The position numbers and the translations under genes were made by a program. The notes under the pieces are model-generated. The model did not search any database. It worked only from the letters and a program-made list of their open reading frames with translations, and was not told the origin of the DNA. Below are positions 42,893 through 51,113 of a stretch of DNA of 64,000 nt, one piece after another. This DNA comes from Lentzea fradiae (GTDB lineage: Bacteria > Actinomycetota > Actinomycetes > Mycobacteriales > Pseudonocardiaceae). Numbering within the stretch: position 1 is the first letter of the stretch; each line of letters begins with the position of its first letter. The stretch spans positions 346,674-410,673 of the forward strand of contig NZ_FNCC01000010.1 in the NCBI RefSeq assembly GCF_900100955.1. Reading direction: 5' to 3'.

Positions 42893-42917
42893 GTGTGCGG
42901 GTCGCGGCCGGGGGTAC
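42893..42917 (+). promoter_or_regulatory. SigF/SigB-type promoter GTGT-N15-GGGTAC
   Basis: GTGT at 42893-42896 (one mismatch to GTTT) and GGGTAC at 42912-42917, 31 bp ahead of the DUF2188 start, overlapping no gene. Confidence 0.5.
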
Positions 42918-42947
42918 TCGACCGGACGACCCGACAGGAGTGAGCCC

Positions 42948-43196
42948 ATGCGAGGCGACATCGAGACCTACTTCGAGGACGGCCGGTGGAAGAACCGGAT
43001 GGAGGGCAACGACCAGGCCTCCAGCACGCACCTCACCAAGGAGGAGGCTAGCGCCGACGGCCGTGAGATGGCGATCGTGCACGCGGTGGACCACATCACG
43101 CGCAACCGGGACGGCACGATCAGCGAGCACGACGTCTACCCGCGCGGCCGCGACCCGCACACCGGTGGCGGGGTCACCCGCGCGCACCGCCGGTGA
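42948..43196 (+). CDS. DUF2188-like small protein
   Basis: The 82-residue protein has YFEDGRWKNRMEGNDQASST, then LTKEEASADGREMAI, and ends with a basic tail. This is the DUF2188 pattern (two short beta strands, helix, GTISEHDVYPRG). Such proteins occur in stress regulons and their role is unknown. CAGGAG precedes the ATG, with a SigF-like promoter upstream and a hairpin terminator right after the stop. Confidence 0.82.
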   Translation: MRGDIETYFEDGRWKNRMEGNDQASSTHLTKEEASADGREMAIVHAVDHITRNRDGTISEHDVYPRGRDPHTGGGVTRAHRR

Positions 43197-43199
43197 ACC

Positions 43200-43224
43200 G
43201 ACGCGAACCGCACCGGTTCGCGTC
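43200..43224 (+). terminator. Hairpin terminator after DUF2188 gene
   Basis: GACGCGAACCG and CGGTTCGCGTC form an 11-bp perfect stem with a 3-nt loop, 4 bp after the stop codon. The remaining gap to 43476 contains only a weak GTACCGC/GCGGTAC inverted repeat. Confidence 0.7.
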
Positions 43225-43476
43225 CGCCACCGCGGGTTCCCCGGCGGGCGGCGCCGGGCAGGACTCAGCCGCCACGTGCGCTGAAACCCGTTGTGAGCGG
43301 GGCGTACCGCCTGCCACGAAGCCACGCGGTACGCTGGGTGTGTTGATCCTGATGCGGTCACGCAAGGCGTGGGCCTAGACCTCGCTACGTCCAGGAGCGA
43401 CTGGAACCAGTCGACGTGGTGGAGGAAACCGTGCCAGTCATGGACCAGTGGTCGCTGTTCGGCGGTGTGACCAGAG

Positions 43477-44208
43477 GTGCGCGAACCTGACAGTCGTCGC
43501 CGATCGGTGATCGAAGCGCGCGCCACGGTGATCGCGGCGCTGCGCGACAGCAACAGCGAGCTCGACGTCCTGGCTCGCGTGATCCGCGCGTGCGTGGGCC
43601 TGCTGCCGGTGGACGGCGCCTCGATCTCGGTGCTGAGTGGCCCGCAGGAGCGGGAGACGTTGTACGCCAGCGACGTGATCGCGATGAAGATCGAGAACGT
43701 CCAGTTCGACCTGGGCGAGGGTCCGTGCTTCGAGGCGTTCGCGACCCGCCGGCCCGTGCTGGTTCCCGACCTGTCGCAGGCGTCGGTCCTCGCGTGGCCC
43801 GTGTTCGCGGCGGCGATCGCCGCGCTGCCCATCGGCGCGATCTTCGCGTTCCCGTTGCAGGCGGGCGCGATCGGCATCGGCGCGATCGACCTCTACCGAA
43901 GCCGGCCCGGCTGGTTGTCGGCGGACGAGCTCGCCGTCGCGCTGGAGGTGGTCGACGTGGTGACCGCGGTGCTGCTCGGCGTGCTCTTGGGCGAGTTCGA
44001 CGGCGCCGACGGCCTGCGGGGTGTGCTTTCGCCCGGCCGCGAACAGGTGCACCAGGCGACCGGCATGGTGCTCGCCGCGCTCGGCATCTCCGCGGAGGAG
44101 GCGCTGTCCCGGTTGCGCGGCTACGCCTTCGCGATGGGCAGACCTCTCGACGAGGTCGCCAAGGACATCGTGAACCGCGAGCTGTCCCCGCTGGAGCTCC
44201 GCGCATGA
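43477..44208 (+). CDS. GAF-ANTAR transcription antitermination regulator 1
   Basis: The 243-residue protein has a GAF domain (about 30-165; LGEGPCFEAFATRRPVLVPD) and a C-terminal ANTAR domain (about 188-240; EQVHQATGMVLAALGISAEE then LSRLRGYAFAMGRPL). ANTAR domains bind paired RNA hairpins to control termination or translation. Its GTG start has a weak ribosome site. The second GAF-ANTAR gene follows 72 bp later. Confidence 0.92.
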   Translation: MREPDSRRRSVIEARATVIAALRDSNSELDVLARVIRACVGLLPVDGASISVLSGPQERETLYASDVIAMKIENVQFDLGEGPCFEAFATRRPVLVPDLSQASVLAWPVFAAAIAALPIGAIFAFPLQAGAIGIGAIDLYRSRPGWLSADELAVALEVVDVVTAVLLGVLLGEFDGADGLRGVLSPGREQVHQATGMVLAALGISAEEALSRLRGYAFAMGRPLDEVAKDIVNRELSPLELRA

Positions 44209-44280
44209 CCGCCTGCGAGACCTCGACGGCGGCCCCGTACTGGCAGCACTACCGTCGGACGAAGAAGACAGGAGCTGGTG

Positions 44281-45042
44281 ATGAGCGGTAGCGCACCGTC
44301 CAGGACCGAGCGGGAGTCGCGGTTGCTCCACGCGTTGGTCGAGCTGGCGGACACGCTGGTCGACGACTACGACGTGGTGGACGTGCTGCACCGGCTGGTC
44401 GAACACTGCGTCCAGTTGCTGGACGCGACGGTGGCCGGGTTGATGCTGTCCGACCAGCGCGGCGGCCTGCGGGTGGTGGCCTACTCGTCGGCCCAGACGC
44501 GCACGCTCGAGCTGTTCCAGGTCCAGGCGAGCGAGGGCCCGTGCTACGACTGCGCGCACAGCGGCGAGGCGGTGCTCGTGGCGGACCTGTCGAAGGAGGT
44601 CCAGCGCTGGCCGCGGTTCGCGCCGCTCGCCCTCGCGGGGGGTTTCGCCTCGGTGCACGCCGTACCGATGAGGCTGCGGCGCGAGACCATCGGCACGCTG
44701 AACCTGTTCCGCCACGAGACCGGGTTGCTCAGCGACGAGGACCTGCTGGTCGTGCGCACCCTCGCGGACACAGCGACGATCGGGATCCTGCAGGAACGCG
44801 CCATCCGGCGCGGCGAGGTGGTCACCGAGCAGCTGCAGACGGCGCTGAACAGCCGGGTCGTCATCGAACAGGCCAAGGGTGTGCTCGCGTTCGCCGGGAA
44901 CCTCGACATGGAGCAGGCGTTCCACACGCTGCGCGGCTACGCCCGCAACGGTGGTCGCCGGCTGGCCGATGTGGCCAGAGAGGTCGTTCTCGGCGAACTG
45001 CGCCCCGAGGTCGTCCTCTCACCACGTCCCACCGATCTGTGA
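44281..45042 (+). CDS. GAF-ANTAR transcription antitermination regulator 2
   Basis: The 253-residue protein has a GAF domain (about 25-170; ASEGPCYDCAHSGEAVLVAD) and ANTAR (about 190-245; RVVIEQAKGVLAFAGNLDME then AFHTLRGYARNGG). AGGAG lies 6 nt ahead of ATG 44281; GTG 44278 is too close. Adjacent paralogue of the gene at 43477; the two probably differ in ligand. Confidence 0.92.
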   Translation: MSGSAPSRTERESRLLHALVELADTLVDDYDVVDVLHRLVEHCVQLLDATVAGLMLSDQRGGLRVVAYSSAQTRTLELFQVQASEGPCYDCAHSGEAVLVADLSKEVQRWPRFAPLALAGGFASVHAVPMRLRRETIGTLNLFRHETGLLSDEDLLVVRTLADTATIGILQERAIRRGEVVTEQLQTALNSRVVIEQAKGVLAFAGNLDMEQAFHTLRGYARNGGRRLADVAREVVLGELRPEVVLSPRPTDL

Positions 45043-45047
45043 CCGGA

Positions 45048-45078
45048 CCGGTCCCGCGGCATCGTCCGCCGGGACCGG
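45048..45078 (+). terminator. Hairpin terminator after GAF-ANTAR 2
   Basis: CCGGTCCCG and CGGGACCGG form a 9-bp stem with a 13-nt loop, starting 5 bp after the stop. Confidence 0.65.
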
Positions 45079-45116
45079 GATCTCGGCTCGGCTCAACGGG
45101 TGCTCGGCGTTCCGGA

Positions 45117-45142
45117 GTGCCGGACGGCCGCCATGTGGGTAA
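45117..45142 (+). promoter_or_regulatory. Weak SigF-like promoter GTGC-N16-GGGTAA
   Basis: GGGTAA (45137-45142) is 71 bp upstream of the glycosyltransferase; the -35 GTGC is a poor match, so this is only a weak candidate. Confidence 0.3.
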
Positions 45143-45213
45143 CCTGAACGAGCTGGCAGACGCAGCAACCGCCCGGACCCGCGGTCTCATCACCTCGTCG
45201 TGAGGAGAACACC

Positions 45214-46485
45214 GTGGGCGTCCGTGTCGAGCCGATCTCTTTCACGCGCAAGAACATCGCGCTTGTCTCCGCGCACTCCAGCCCGCTGGCCGACCCCGGA
45301 TCGTCCGGCGCCGGCAGCCAGGGTCTCCACGTCGCGGGACTCGCGGCCGCGCTGGCCGCGCTCGGCCACCGGGTCCTCGTCTACACGCGGCGCGACCATC
45401 CCCACGTTCCGCAGCTCGTGCACAGCCCGCGCGGCTACGAGGTCGTGCACGTGCCGGCCGGGCCCCCGGTGGAGCTCGGCGCGGACGAAGTCCTGGCCCA
45501 CGCGGGAGATCTCGTCGAGTTCCTCGAGCTGGCCTGGAAGGCGCGGCGCCCTGACGTCGTGCACGCCCACGGCTGGCTGTCCGGGATCGCCGCCGTGCTG
45601 AGCGCCAGGAACAGCCTGGTGCCGGTCGTGCAGACCTACCACTCGCTGGGCACGGCACGGCCTCAGGACCACCGTGCGGCCGAGGCGGACTCGACCAAAC
45701 GCGTCGCGGTGGAACGGCTCATCGGTCACGAGGTCACCCTGGTCGTCGCGACCAGCTCCGCGGAAGCGCGCGCCGTCCTCGGCATGGGCGTGGACCGGTC
45801 GAAACTGGCGGTGGTGCCGAAGGGCGTCGATCTCGACCTCTTCGCACCGGGACCTTCAGCCGTCGACCGGATCCGGCCGCGCAGGATCGTGTCGGCGGGA
45901 AGACTGCTGCCGCGCAAGGGGTTCGACGACCTGATCGGCGCTCTGTCCACAATAGAGGGAGTGGAACTGGTGATCGCCGGCAGCGGTGCGCAGGGCGACG
46001 TCCACGGTGACCAGGAGACCAGGAGACTGCTGGCGCTGGCCCGTTCGGCCGGGGTCGGCGACCGCGTCGTGTTCGCGGGCCAGGTGCCCTACGCCGAGCT
46101 GCCCGCGCTGCTGCGGTCCGCCGACGTGGTGGCGTGCACGCCGCGGGAGTGGTCGTCCGGCGGTGTGGCGCTGGAAGCGATGGCCTGCGGCACGCCCGTC
46201 CTCGCCACCGCGGTCGGCGGTCTGGTCGACCTCGTCGTGGACGGGTTGAGCGGAGTGCTGGTCCCGCGGGCGAAACCGGATGCCATGGCCAATTCGTTGC
46301 GCGCGCTGCTCGCCGACGGCACGTACCGGGAACTGCTCAGCGTCGCGGGACGAGACCGGGCGCTCGCGCGGTACTCCTGGCACCGCGTCGCGTCCGACCT
46401 GGTGCGCGTCTACGCCGCGGCGGTGACCAGCCGCGGGATCGCGCCGCGGCACGTCCGCGCGCGGGCGACGTCAACGCCGAGGTGA
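45214..46485 (+). CDS. GT4-type glycosyltransferase
   Basis: The 423-residue GT-B protein has an N-terminal Rossmann half (GSQGLHVAGLAAALAALGH, about 33-52) and a C-terminal half with SAGRLLPRKGFDDLI (about 228) and the GT4 nucleotide-sugar motif EWSSGGVALEAMACGTPVLA (about 310), containing the conserved Glu. It transfers a sugar from a nucleotide-sugar donor to an unknown acceptor, perhaps an envelope glycolipid. Convergent with the flavoprotein gene, overlapping it by 15 nt. Confidence 0.9.
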   Translation: MGVRVEPISFTRKNIALVSAHSSPLADPGSSGAGSQGLHVAGLAAALAALGHRVLVYTRRDHPHVPQLVHSPRGYEVVHVPAGPPVELGADEVLAHAGDLVEFLELAWKARRPDVVHAHGWLSGIAAVLSARNSLVPVVQTYHSLGTARPQDHRAAEADSTKRVAVERLIGHEVTLVVATSSAEARAVLGMGVDRSKLAVVPKGVDLDLFAPGPSAVDRIRPRRIVSAGRLLPRKGFDDLIGALSTIEGVELVIAGSGAQGDVHGDQETRRLLALARSAGVGDRVVFAGQVPYAELPALLRSADVVACTPREWSSGGVALEAMACGTPVLATAVGGLVDLVVDGLSGVLVPRAKPDAMANSLRALLADGTYRELLSVAGRDRALARYSWHRVASDLVRVYAAAVTSRGIAPRHVRARATSTPR

Positions 46486-47622
46486 GCGCGGCGGTCTCCC
46501 GGCCGCTGCCCTGAGCATCGCCATCACGAGGCCAGGGCTGATCGTGCCCGCTCCCAGGCCGATCTCGACGAGCTCGTCGAAGGCGTGCCGGTCGTCACGT
46601 GCCGCGGCCGTGGCCAGGTCCACGAGGGCGGGCGCGCGGGTAAGCAAGGCGAGGGCATCGGTGTGCCGCAGGTGTCTGCCGAGCAGACGGCGCAACGACA
46701 GCCGGTAGTGCCCGGCGGGATCCGCTGTCGTCGCGGCCGCACCGGCGAGGGCTCCGGACAGGACGGCGTAGTAGATCCCCTCGCCCGTGAGCGGGTTGAT
46801 CAGCGAGGCCGCGTCCCCGGCCAGCAGCACGCGACCGCGGCCGACGCCCGGCCTGCCCGGCGACAACGGCAGCCGGTGGCCGCGCAGCGCCAGCGGAGGG
46901 CAGCCGGGCAGCAACGCGTGCAGGCATTCCGTCAGATGCGCTCGCGTCGGCGGACCGGTGCGGATGAGCTCGCCGTAGCCGACGTTCGCGGTGCCGTCAC
47001 CGACGGGGAAGACCCAGGCGTACGCGGGCCAGTGCGCGGTGGCCATCACGAGCCGCTGCTCCTGCTCCGGCCACGGGTCCGCGCTCGTGTACCCGCGCAG
47101 TGCGATGGCGGTGGTGCCCGGTCTGGCGGTCCTGGCTCCGCTTCGCCGTCGTACGACCGACTCCGCGCCGTCCGCGCCGATGACCGTGCGGGCGTGGAAC
47201 CGCCCGTCGACCTCGACGCCGTCCGCCACCGCGACGAGCGAGCGCACCCGGTGCCGGCGCAGCCGCGCACCCGCCTCCTGGGCAGCCGCGACGAGTCGCG
47301 CGTCGAGCAGCGCGCGGGGGACGACCGAGGTGGGGCGCGCGAACCCCCTGGCGGCCGTCACGCCGCTCGGCGCGGTCAGCCGCAGGCCGAGGACGGGGGC
47401 CGTGCCGGCGGTGAGAGCGCCGACGTCCACGCCGAGCCCGCCCAGGACGTCCAGCGCGTGCGGTGCGACCCCGTCGCCGCAGACCTTGTCGCGCGGGAAC
47501 TCCGCGGCGTCCAGCAGCAGCACGCGGGCGTCCGGGTCGGCGCGCAACGCCGCCAGGGCGGCCGTGGAGCCCGCGGGCCCGGCGCCGACGACGACCAGGT
47601 CCCACCGGTCGCGCGCGGCCAT
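46471..47622 (-). CDS. Geranylgeranyl-reductase-family FAD oxidoreductase
   Basis: The 383-residue protein has an FAD-binding GAGPAGS (about 12-18), DKVCGDGVAP (about 47, a family signature) and LLAGDAASLINPLTGEGIYY (about 268). This family reduces prenyl double bonds or hydroxylates lipid rings. Beside a UbiA prenyltransferase and a type III PKS, it might saturate a geranyl chain. The ATG overlaps the stop of the second flavoprotein gene by one base. Last gene of the minus-strand phenolic-lipid operon. Confidence 0.88.
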   Translation of the reverse strand: MAARDRWDLVVVGAGPAGSTAALAALRADPDARVLLLDAAEFPRDKVCGDGVAPHALDVLGGLGVDVGALTAGTAPVLGLRLTAPSGVTAARGFARPTSVVPRALLDARLVAAAQEAGARLRRHRVRSLVAVADGVEVDGRFHARTVIGADGAESVVRRRSGARTARPGTTAIALRGYTSADPWPEQEQRLVMATAHWPAYAWVFPVGDGTANVGYGELIRTGPPTRAHLTECLHALLPGCPPLALRGHRLPLSPGRPGVGRGRVLLAGDAASLINPLTGEGIYYAVLSGALAGAAATTADPAGHYRLSLRRLLGRHLRHTDALALLTRAPALVDLATAAARDDRHAFDELVEIGLGAGTISPGLVMAMLRAAAGRPPRSPRR

Positions 47623-48656
47623 CAGCGAGCCAGCTGGTCGACCGCGGCGGCGAACAGCCACGGCGCGCGCACCGCGGCGGGAACGATCCGGCGCCCGAGC
47701 ACCGGCCGGTTCCTGGCCCACAGCAGGGACTCCGTCAGCCAGCGGGAACGGCGCGACGCGCGCGCCCAGGCGCGGTCGTAGTCCGCCGGGCGCCCGGCCC
47801 GCAGGCAGCGGACGAGCTCGGCCCCGGTCGTCAGCGCCAGGGCGAGCCCCTCGCCGGTCAGCGCGTCGACGTAGCCCGCCGCGTCGCCCGCCAGCAGCAC
47901 ACGTCCGGCGACCCGGCCGGTGGTCCGCTGCCGCAACGGCCCCGCTCCGCGCACGGTCGACACCGGTGCCGCACCGGCCAGCCGCTCCGCCAGCTCGGGG
48001 AAAGCGGCGAGCTGCTCGGTGAAGCCGCCCCGGACCGGCGACAGGATCGCGACGCCGACGGTGTCCGGCGCCACGGGTGTCACGTAGGCCTCCGACCGGG
48101 GCGCCCACGTCACCTCCACCCCACCGTTCCAGGGCTCCAGGGCGAAGTGGCGCCGCAGTCCCCAGCGCGGCGAGGAGGTCCTGCCCGGCGAGCGCAGGCC
48201 GACGAGAGCGCGGATCGGCGAGTGCAGACCGTCCGCGGCGACGAGGTAGCGCGCCCGCAACGCCCCGGCCCGCACGTGGTCGTCGTGCTGGAGGACGTCG
48301 GTGACCGGCGTGTCCAGCACAGGTATCCCGGCACGGCGGACTGCCTCGCCGAGCGCGTCGTGCAGCCGGACGCGGCGAACTCCCCGTCCGGCGCCACAGC
48401 GGAACGGCGCGTGCGCCGTCAGACGTCCCTGCCGGTAGGTGATACCGTCGATCGGGTGGCCGGACGGGTCCACCCCGAGCGCGGCCAGTGCGTGCACGGC
48501 ACCGGGCATCAGCCCTTCCCCGCAGGCCTTGTCGAGCACCCCTGGCCTCCTCTCGCAGACCAGCACGTCCATGCCGGCCTGGGCACAGCCCAGCGCGACG
48601 GCGAGCCCCGCCGGGCCTCCGCCGGCCACCAGGACGTCGTGCATCCGGTCAGACAC
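47622..48656 (-). CDS. FAD-dependent monooxygenase (phenolic-lipid hydroxylase type)
   Basis: The 344-residue protein has GGGPAGLAVALG (about 12-23), DKACGEGLMPG (about 43) and LLAGDAAGYVDALTGEGLA (about 265). In SrsC and AgqC of Streptomyces and Actinoplanes, enzymes of this class hydroxylate alkylresorcinol rings to hydroquinone or quinone; I infer the same from its place beside a type III PKS and a methyltransferase. GTG 48656 overlaps the methyltransferase stop. Confidence 0.85.
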   Translation of the reverse strand: MSDRMHDVLVAGGGPAGLAVALGCAQAGMDVLVCERRPGVLDKACGEGLMPGAVHALAALGVDPSGHPIDGITYRQGRLTAHAPFRCGAGRGVRRVRLHDALGEAVRRAGIPVLDTPVTDVLQHDDHVRAGALRARYLVAADGLHSPIRALVGLRSPGRTSSPRWGLRRHFALEPWNGGVEVTWAPRSEAYVTPVAPDTVGVAILSPVRGGFTEQLAAFPELAERLAGAAPVSTVRGAGPLRQRTTGRVAGRVLLAGDAAGYVDALTGEGLALALTTGAELVRCLRAGRPADYDRAWARASRRSRWLTESLLWARNRPVLGRRIVPAAVRAPWLFAAAVDQLAR

Positions 48657-49167
48657 GGGCCGACCGCAGCGCGTCGTTCTCCGCGCGGACGCGGACCGCC
48701 AGCAGACCCGCGTTCAGCACGGTGAAGACCGACGCGGTCAGCCACGCGCCGTGCACCAAGGGCAGTGCGAAGCCCTCGACCACGACCGCGACGTAGTTCG
48801 GGTGCGGGAACAGGCGGTACGGACCGCCGGTCACGAGCGGAAGTCCCGGCACGACGACGATCCGGGTGTTCCACTGACGTCCGAGCGTCCGGACGCACCA
48901 CCACCGCAGGACCTGGGACAGTACGACGAGCGCGAACATCGGCCAGCCCAGTGCGGGCACGAAGGCGCGGCCGGACAGCCAGACCTCGGCCAGGCACCCG
49001 GCCAGCAGGACGGTGTGCAGCACGACCATGAACGGGTAGTGCGCGAACCCCGACTCCCGCCCGCCGCGGGCGAGGCTCCACGCCAGGTTCCTCCTCGCGA
49101 CGACCAGCTCGGCCAGCCGCTCGGCCGCGACGAGGCCGACCAGCACCGAGTACCACGCCTGGCTCAC
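48649..49167 (-). CDS. ICMT-like membrane O-methyltransferase (SrsB/AgqB type)
   Basis: The 172-residue protein has four to five membrane helices and the isoprenylcysteine-carboxyl-methyltransferase signature: LGRQWNTRIVVVPG, GPYRLFPHPNYVAVVVE (about 112-140). Beside type III PKS genes this family methylates the phenolic hydroxyl of alkylresorcinols, as known for SrsB in Streptomyces and BpsB in Bacillus. GTG 49167 overlaps the PKS stop (GTGA). Confidence 0.88.
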   Translation of the reverse strand: MSQAWYSVLVGLVAAERLAELVVARRNLAWSLARGGRESGFAHYPFMVVLHTVLLAGCLAEVWLSGRAFVPALGWPMFALVVLSQVLRWWCVRTLGRQWNTRIVVVPGLPLVTGGPYRLFPHPNYVAVVVEGFALPLVHGAWLTASVFTVLNAGLLAVRVRAENDALRSARV

Positions 49168-50231
49168 CACCTCAGCAGCACCAGCTCGGCGCAGAAGCCC
49201 GGCCCCATGGCCATCACCACGCCCCAGTCGCCCGGGGCGGCGGGCCGGGCCGTGAGCGTGTCCGCGAAGACGTGTAGCACGGACGCCGAGGACAGATTCC
49301 CTATCTCGTGCAGCGACCGCCAGGTCATCGCGAGGTCCTGCTCGTCGAGGCCGAGCACCGACTGGATGGCCTCGATGACCTTCGGCCCACCGGGGTGGCA
49401 GATCCAGCGCGCGATGTCGCCGATCTCGAGACCGTGTGGTGCCAGCAGGTTCTTGACGTCGTCGGCGAGGTGCTCGCGCACCAGCTCGGGGACCTCGGCG
49501 CCCAGCACTATCTTCAGTCCGGTGCTGCCGACGTCCCACCCCATCGCGCGTTCGGAGTCCGCGTACAGGTGGCTCAGCGAGTCCACGACCTGGGGACCGG
49601 CCGTGGCGCCGATGTGCTCGGAGCCGACCGCGACTACAGCCGCGGCGCCGTCGCCGAAGAGACCCGAGGCGATCATGTTGGCAGCGCTGGGATCCTGCCG
49701 TTGCACGGTCAGCGAGCACAGCTCGACCGACACGAGCATGGCGACCGAGCCCGGCCAGCCGCGCAGGAAGTCGTGCAGCCGCGCGACTCCCGCCGCGCCA
49801 GCCAGACAGCCGAGGCCGATGATCGGGATCCGCTTCACGTCCGGGCGCAGGCCGATCCGCGCCGCGATCCGGGCGTCGAGGGAGGGCACCGCGATCCCGG
49901 TGACGGTCGTCGACACGATGAGGTCCACATCGGACGGTCGCAGTCCTGCGTCCGCGAGCGCCGCCAGTGCGGCCTCACAGCCGAGATCGACCGCGACGGA
50001 GAGGAAAGCGTCGTTGGCCGCGGTGAAACCGTCGAGCTCGTCGTACCGCTCGATGGCCAGTGCGAGGTGCCGCGACCCGACGCGGGCGCTGCTGTGGAAG
50101 CGCGAGACCACCGCGCGGGAAGCGGAGTCCGGCAAACATAATCGGGCGAACAGGTTTGTCAGCCTTGCCTGGGGGTAGCGGTGCGGCGGAAGAACTCCGT
50201 GCACCGCCGAAATTGTCGTCACCCCTGTCAC
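49164..50231 (-). CDS. Type III polyketide synthase (alkylresorcinol/alkylpyrone synthase type)
   Basis: The 355-residue protein has the catalytic triad C142 (GLGCLAGAAG), H279 (WICHPGG) and N312 (GNLSSAS). It condenses a fatty acyl starter with malonyl units to a phenolic or pyrone lipid. GTG 50231 has GGAAG 7 nt upstream; another GTG lies three codons on. It opens the minus-strand operon PKS, methyltransferase, hydroxylase, GGR-like flavoprotein, all overlapping, and is divergent from UbiA. The layout resembles the alkyl-O-dihydrogeranyl-methoxyhydroquinone (agq) cluster. Confidence 0.92.
   Translation of the reverse strand: MTGVTTISAVHGVLPPHRYPQARLTNLFARLCLPDSASRAVVSRFHSSARVGSRHLALAIERYDELDGFTAANDAFLSVAVDLGCEAALAALADAGLRPSDVDLIVSTTVTGIAVPSLDARIAARIGLRPDVKRIPIIGLGCLAGAAGVARLHDFLRGWPGSVAMLVSVELCSLTVQRQDPSAANMIASGLFGDGAAAVVAVGSEHIGATAGPQVVDSLSHLYADSERAMGWDVGSTGLKIVLGAEVPELVREHLADDVKNLLAPHGLEIGDIARWICHPGGPKVIEAIQSVLGLDEQDLAMTWRSLHEIGNLSSASVLHVFADTLTARPAAPGDWGVVMAMGPGFCAELVLLRW
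50154..50178 (+). promoter_or_regulatory. SigF/SigB-type promoter GTTT-N15-GGGTAG for UbiA
   Basis: GTTT at 50154-50157 and GGGTAG at 50173-50178, 80 bp ahead of the UbiA start. It lies inside the 5' coding part of the type III PKS gene on the other strand, so transcription from it would oppose the PKS transcript. Confidence 0.6.
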
Positions 50232-50258
50232 GGTACGGCTTCCGCCTACACTCGGCAG

Positions 50259-51110
50259 ATGAGCGGCACAGCGATCCACCGCCGGAAGTCGTTGCGAATA
50301 CTGCAAGGTCTCGCACGCGCGTGTCATCCCCTGCCCGCTCTCGCCGTCACGGTGGTGGCGGTCCTGCTCGGGCTGGGCGCCGGGATCGACGGCCCGCGCG
50401 CCACGCTGCTCGGTGCCGCGGTGCTCACGGGCCAGCTGTCGATCGGCTGGTCCAACGACTGGATCGACGCCGCCCGCGATCACGCCGCCGGGCGCGCGGA
50501 CAAACCCGCTGCCGCAGGAGAGGTTCAGGTGTCCGCGGTCGCGGCCGCCGCGGTCGCGGCGGCGCTGGCGACGGTCGTGTCATCGTTGTCGCTGGGCTGG
50601 TTCGCCGGTGGCGTGCTGCTGCTGAGCGTCGCGGGCGGCTGGGCGTACAACCTCGGTCTCAAGAGCACCGCCTTCTCCGGTGCCGCCTACCTGTTCTCGT
50701 TCGCCGCGCTGACGATCGGCGTGCACGCGGCGGGGTCGGGTGGGACGTGGCCGCCGTGGTGGGTGCCGGTGACGGGCGCGCTGCTCGGGTTCGGGGTGCA
50801 CTTCGCCAACGTGCTCCCGGATCTGCGCGCGGACGCGGAGACCGGTGTCCGGGGCCTGCCCCACCGGCTCGGTCCGCGCACGGGGGTGATCGTCATGGCG
50901 GGAGCCCTGGCCACGGCGTCGGTCGTGCTGGGCCTCGCTCCCGCCGGGGCGTCGGCGCTCTACTCGGCGGTCGTGGTGACGACCGGGGTCGCGTTGGCCG
51001 TCGTCACGACCGCCGCCGCGATCCGCGCCCCGCACAGCGCGATCGCGTTCCGGCTGACCGTCGCGATCGCACTGCTGGACGTGGTGCTGCTGCTCACCGT
51101 GAGCACCTGA
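50259..51110 (+). CDS. UbiA-family prenyltransferase
   Basis: The 283-residue protein has about eight membrane helices and two Asp motifs: SNDWIDAARDHAAGR (about 65-80) and NVLPDLRADAETG (about 185-197), both for Mg-diphosphate binding. It attaches a prenyl group to an aromatic acceptor. Divergent from the phenolic-lipid PKS operon with 27 bp between starts, it would prenylate the PKS product, as AgqD does. ATG 50259 has only a weak ribosome site. Confidence 0.9.
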   Translation: MSGTAIHRRKSLRILQGLARACHPLPALAVTVVAVLLGLGAGIDGPRATLLGAAVLTGQLSIGWSNDWIDAARDHAAGRADKPAAAGEVQVSAVAAAAVAAALATVVSSLSLGWFAGGVLLLSVAGGWAYNLGLKSTAFSGAAYLFSFAALTIGVHAAGSGGTWPPWWVPVTGALLGFGVHFANVLPDLRADAETGVRGLPHRLGPRTGVIVMAGALATASVVLGLAPAGASALYSAVVVTTGVALAVVTTAAAIRAPHSAIAFRLTVAIALLDVVLLLTVST

Positions 51111-51113
51111 CGG

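Noticed and set aside
43477-45042. Idea that the ANTAR proteins bind the four-copy leader
   Set aside because: ANTAR targets are paired hairpins with A at loop position 1 and G at position 4; these leaders have one main hexaloop of GGUCRA type. Left as untested.
45117-45142. SigF-type promoter for the GT4 gene at 45214
   Set aside because: The -35 element is poor (GTGC), so it was kept only as a weak feature and not counted among the seven.
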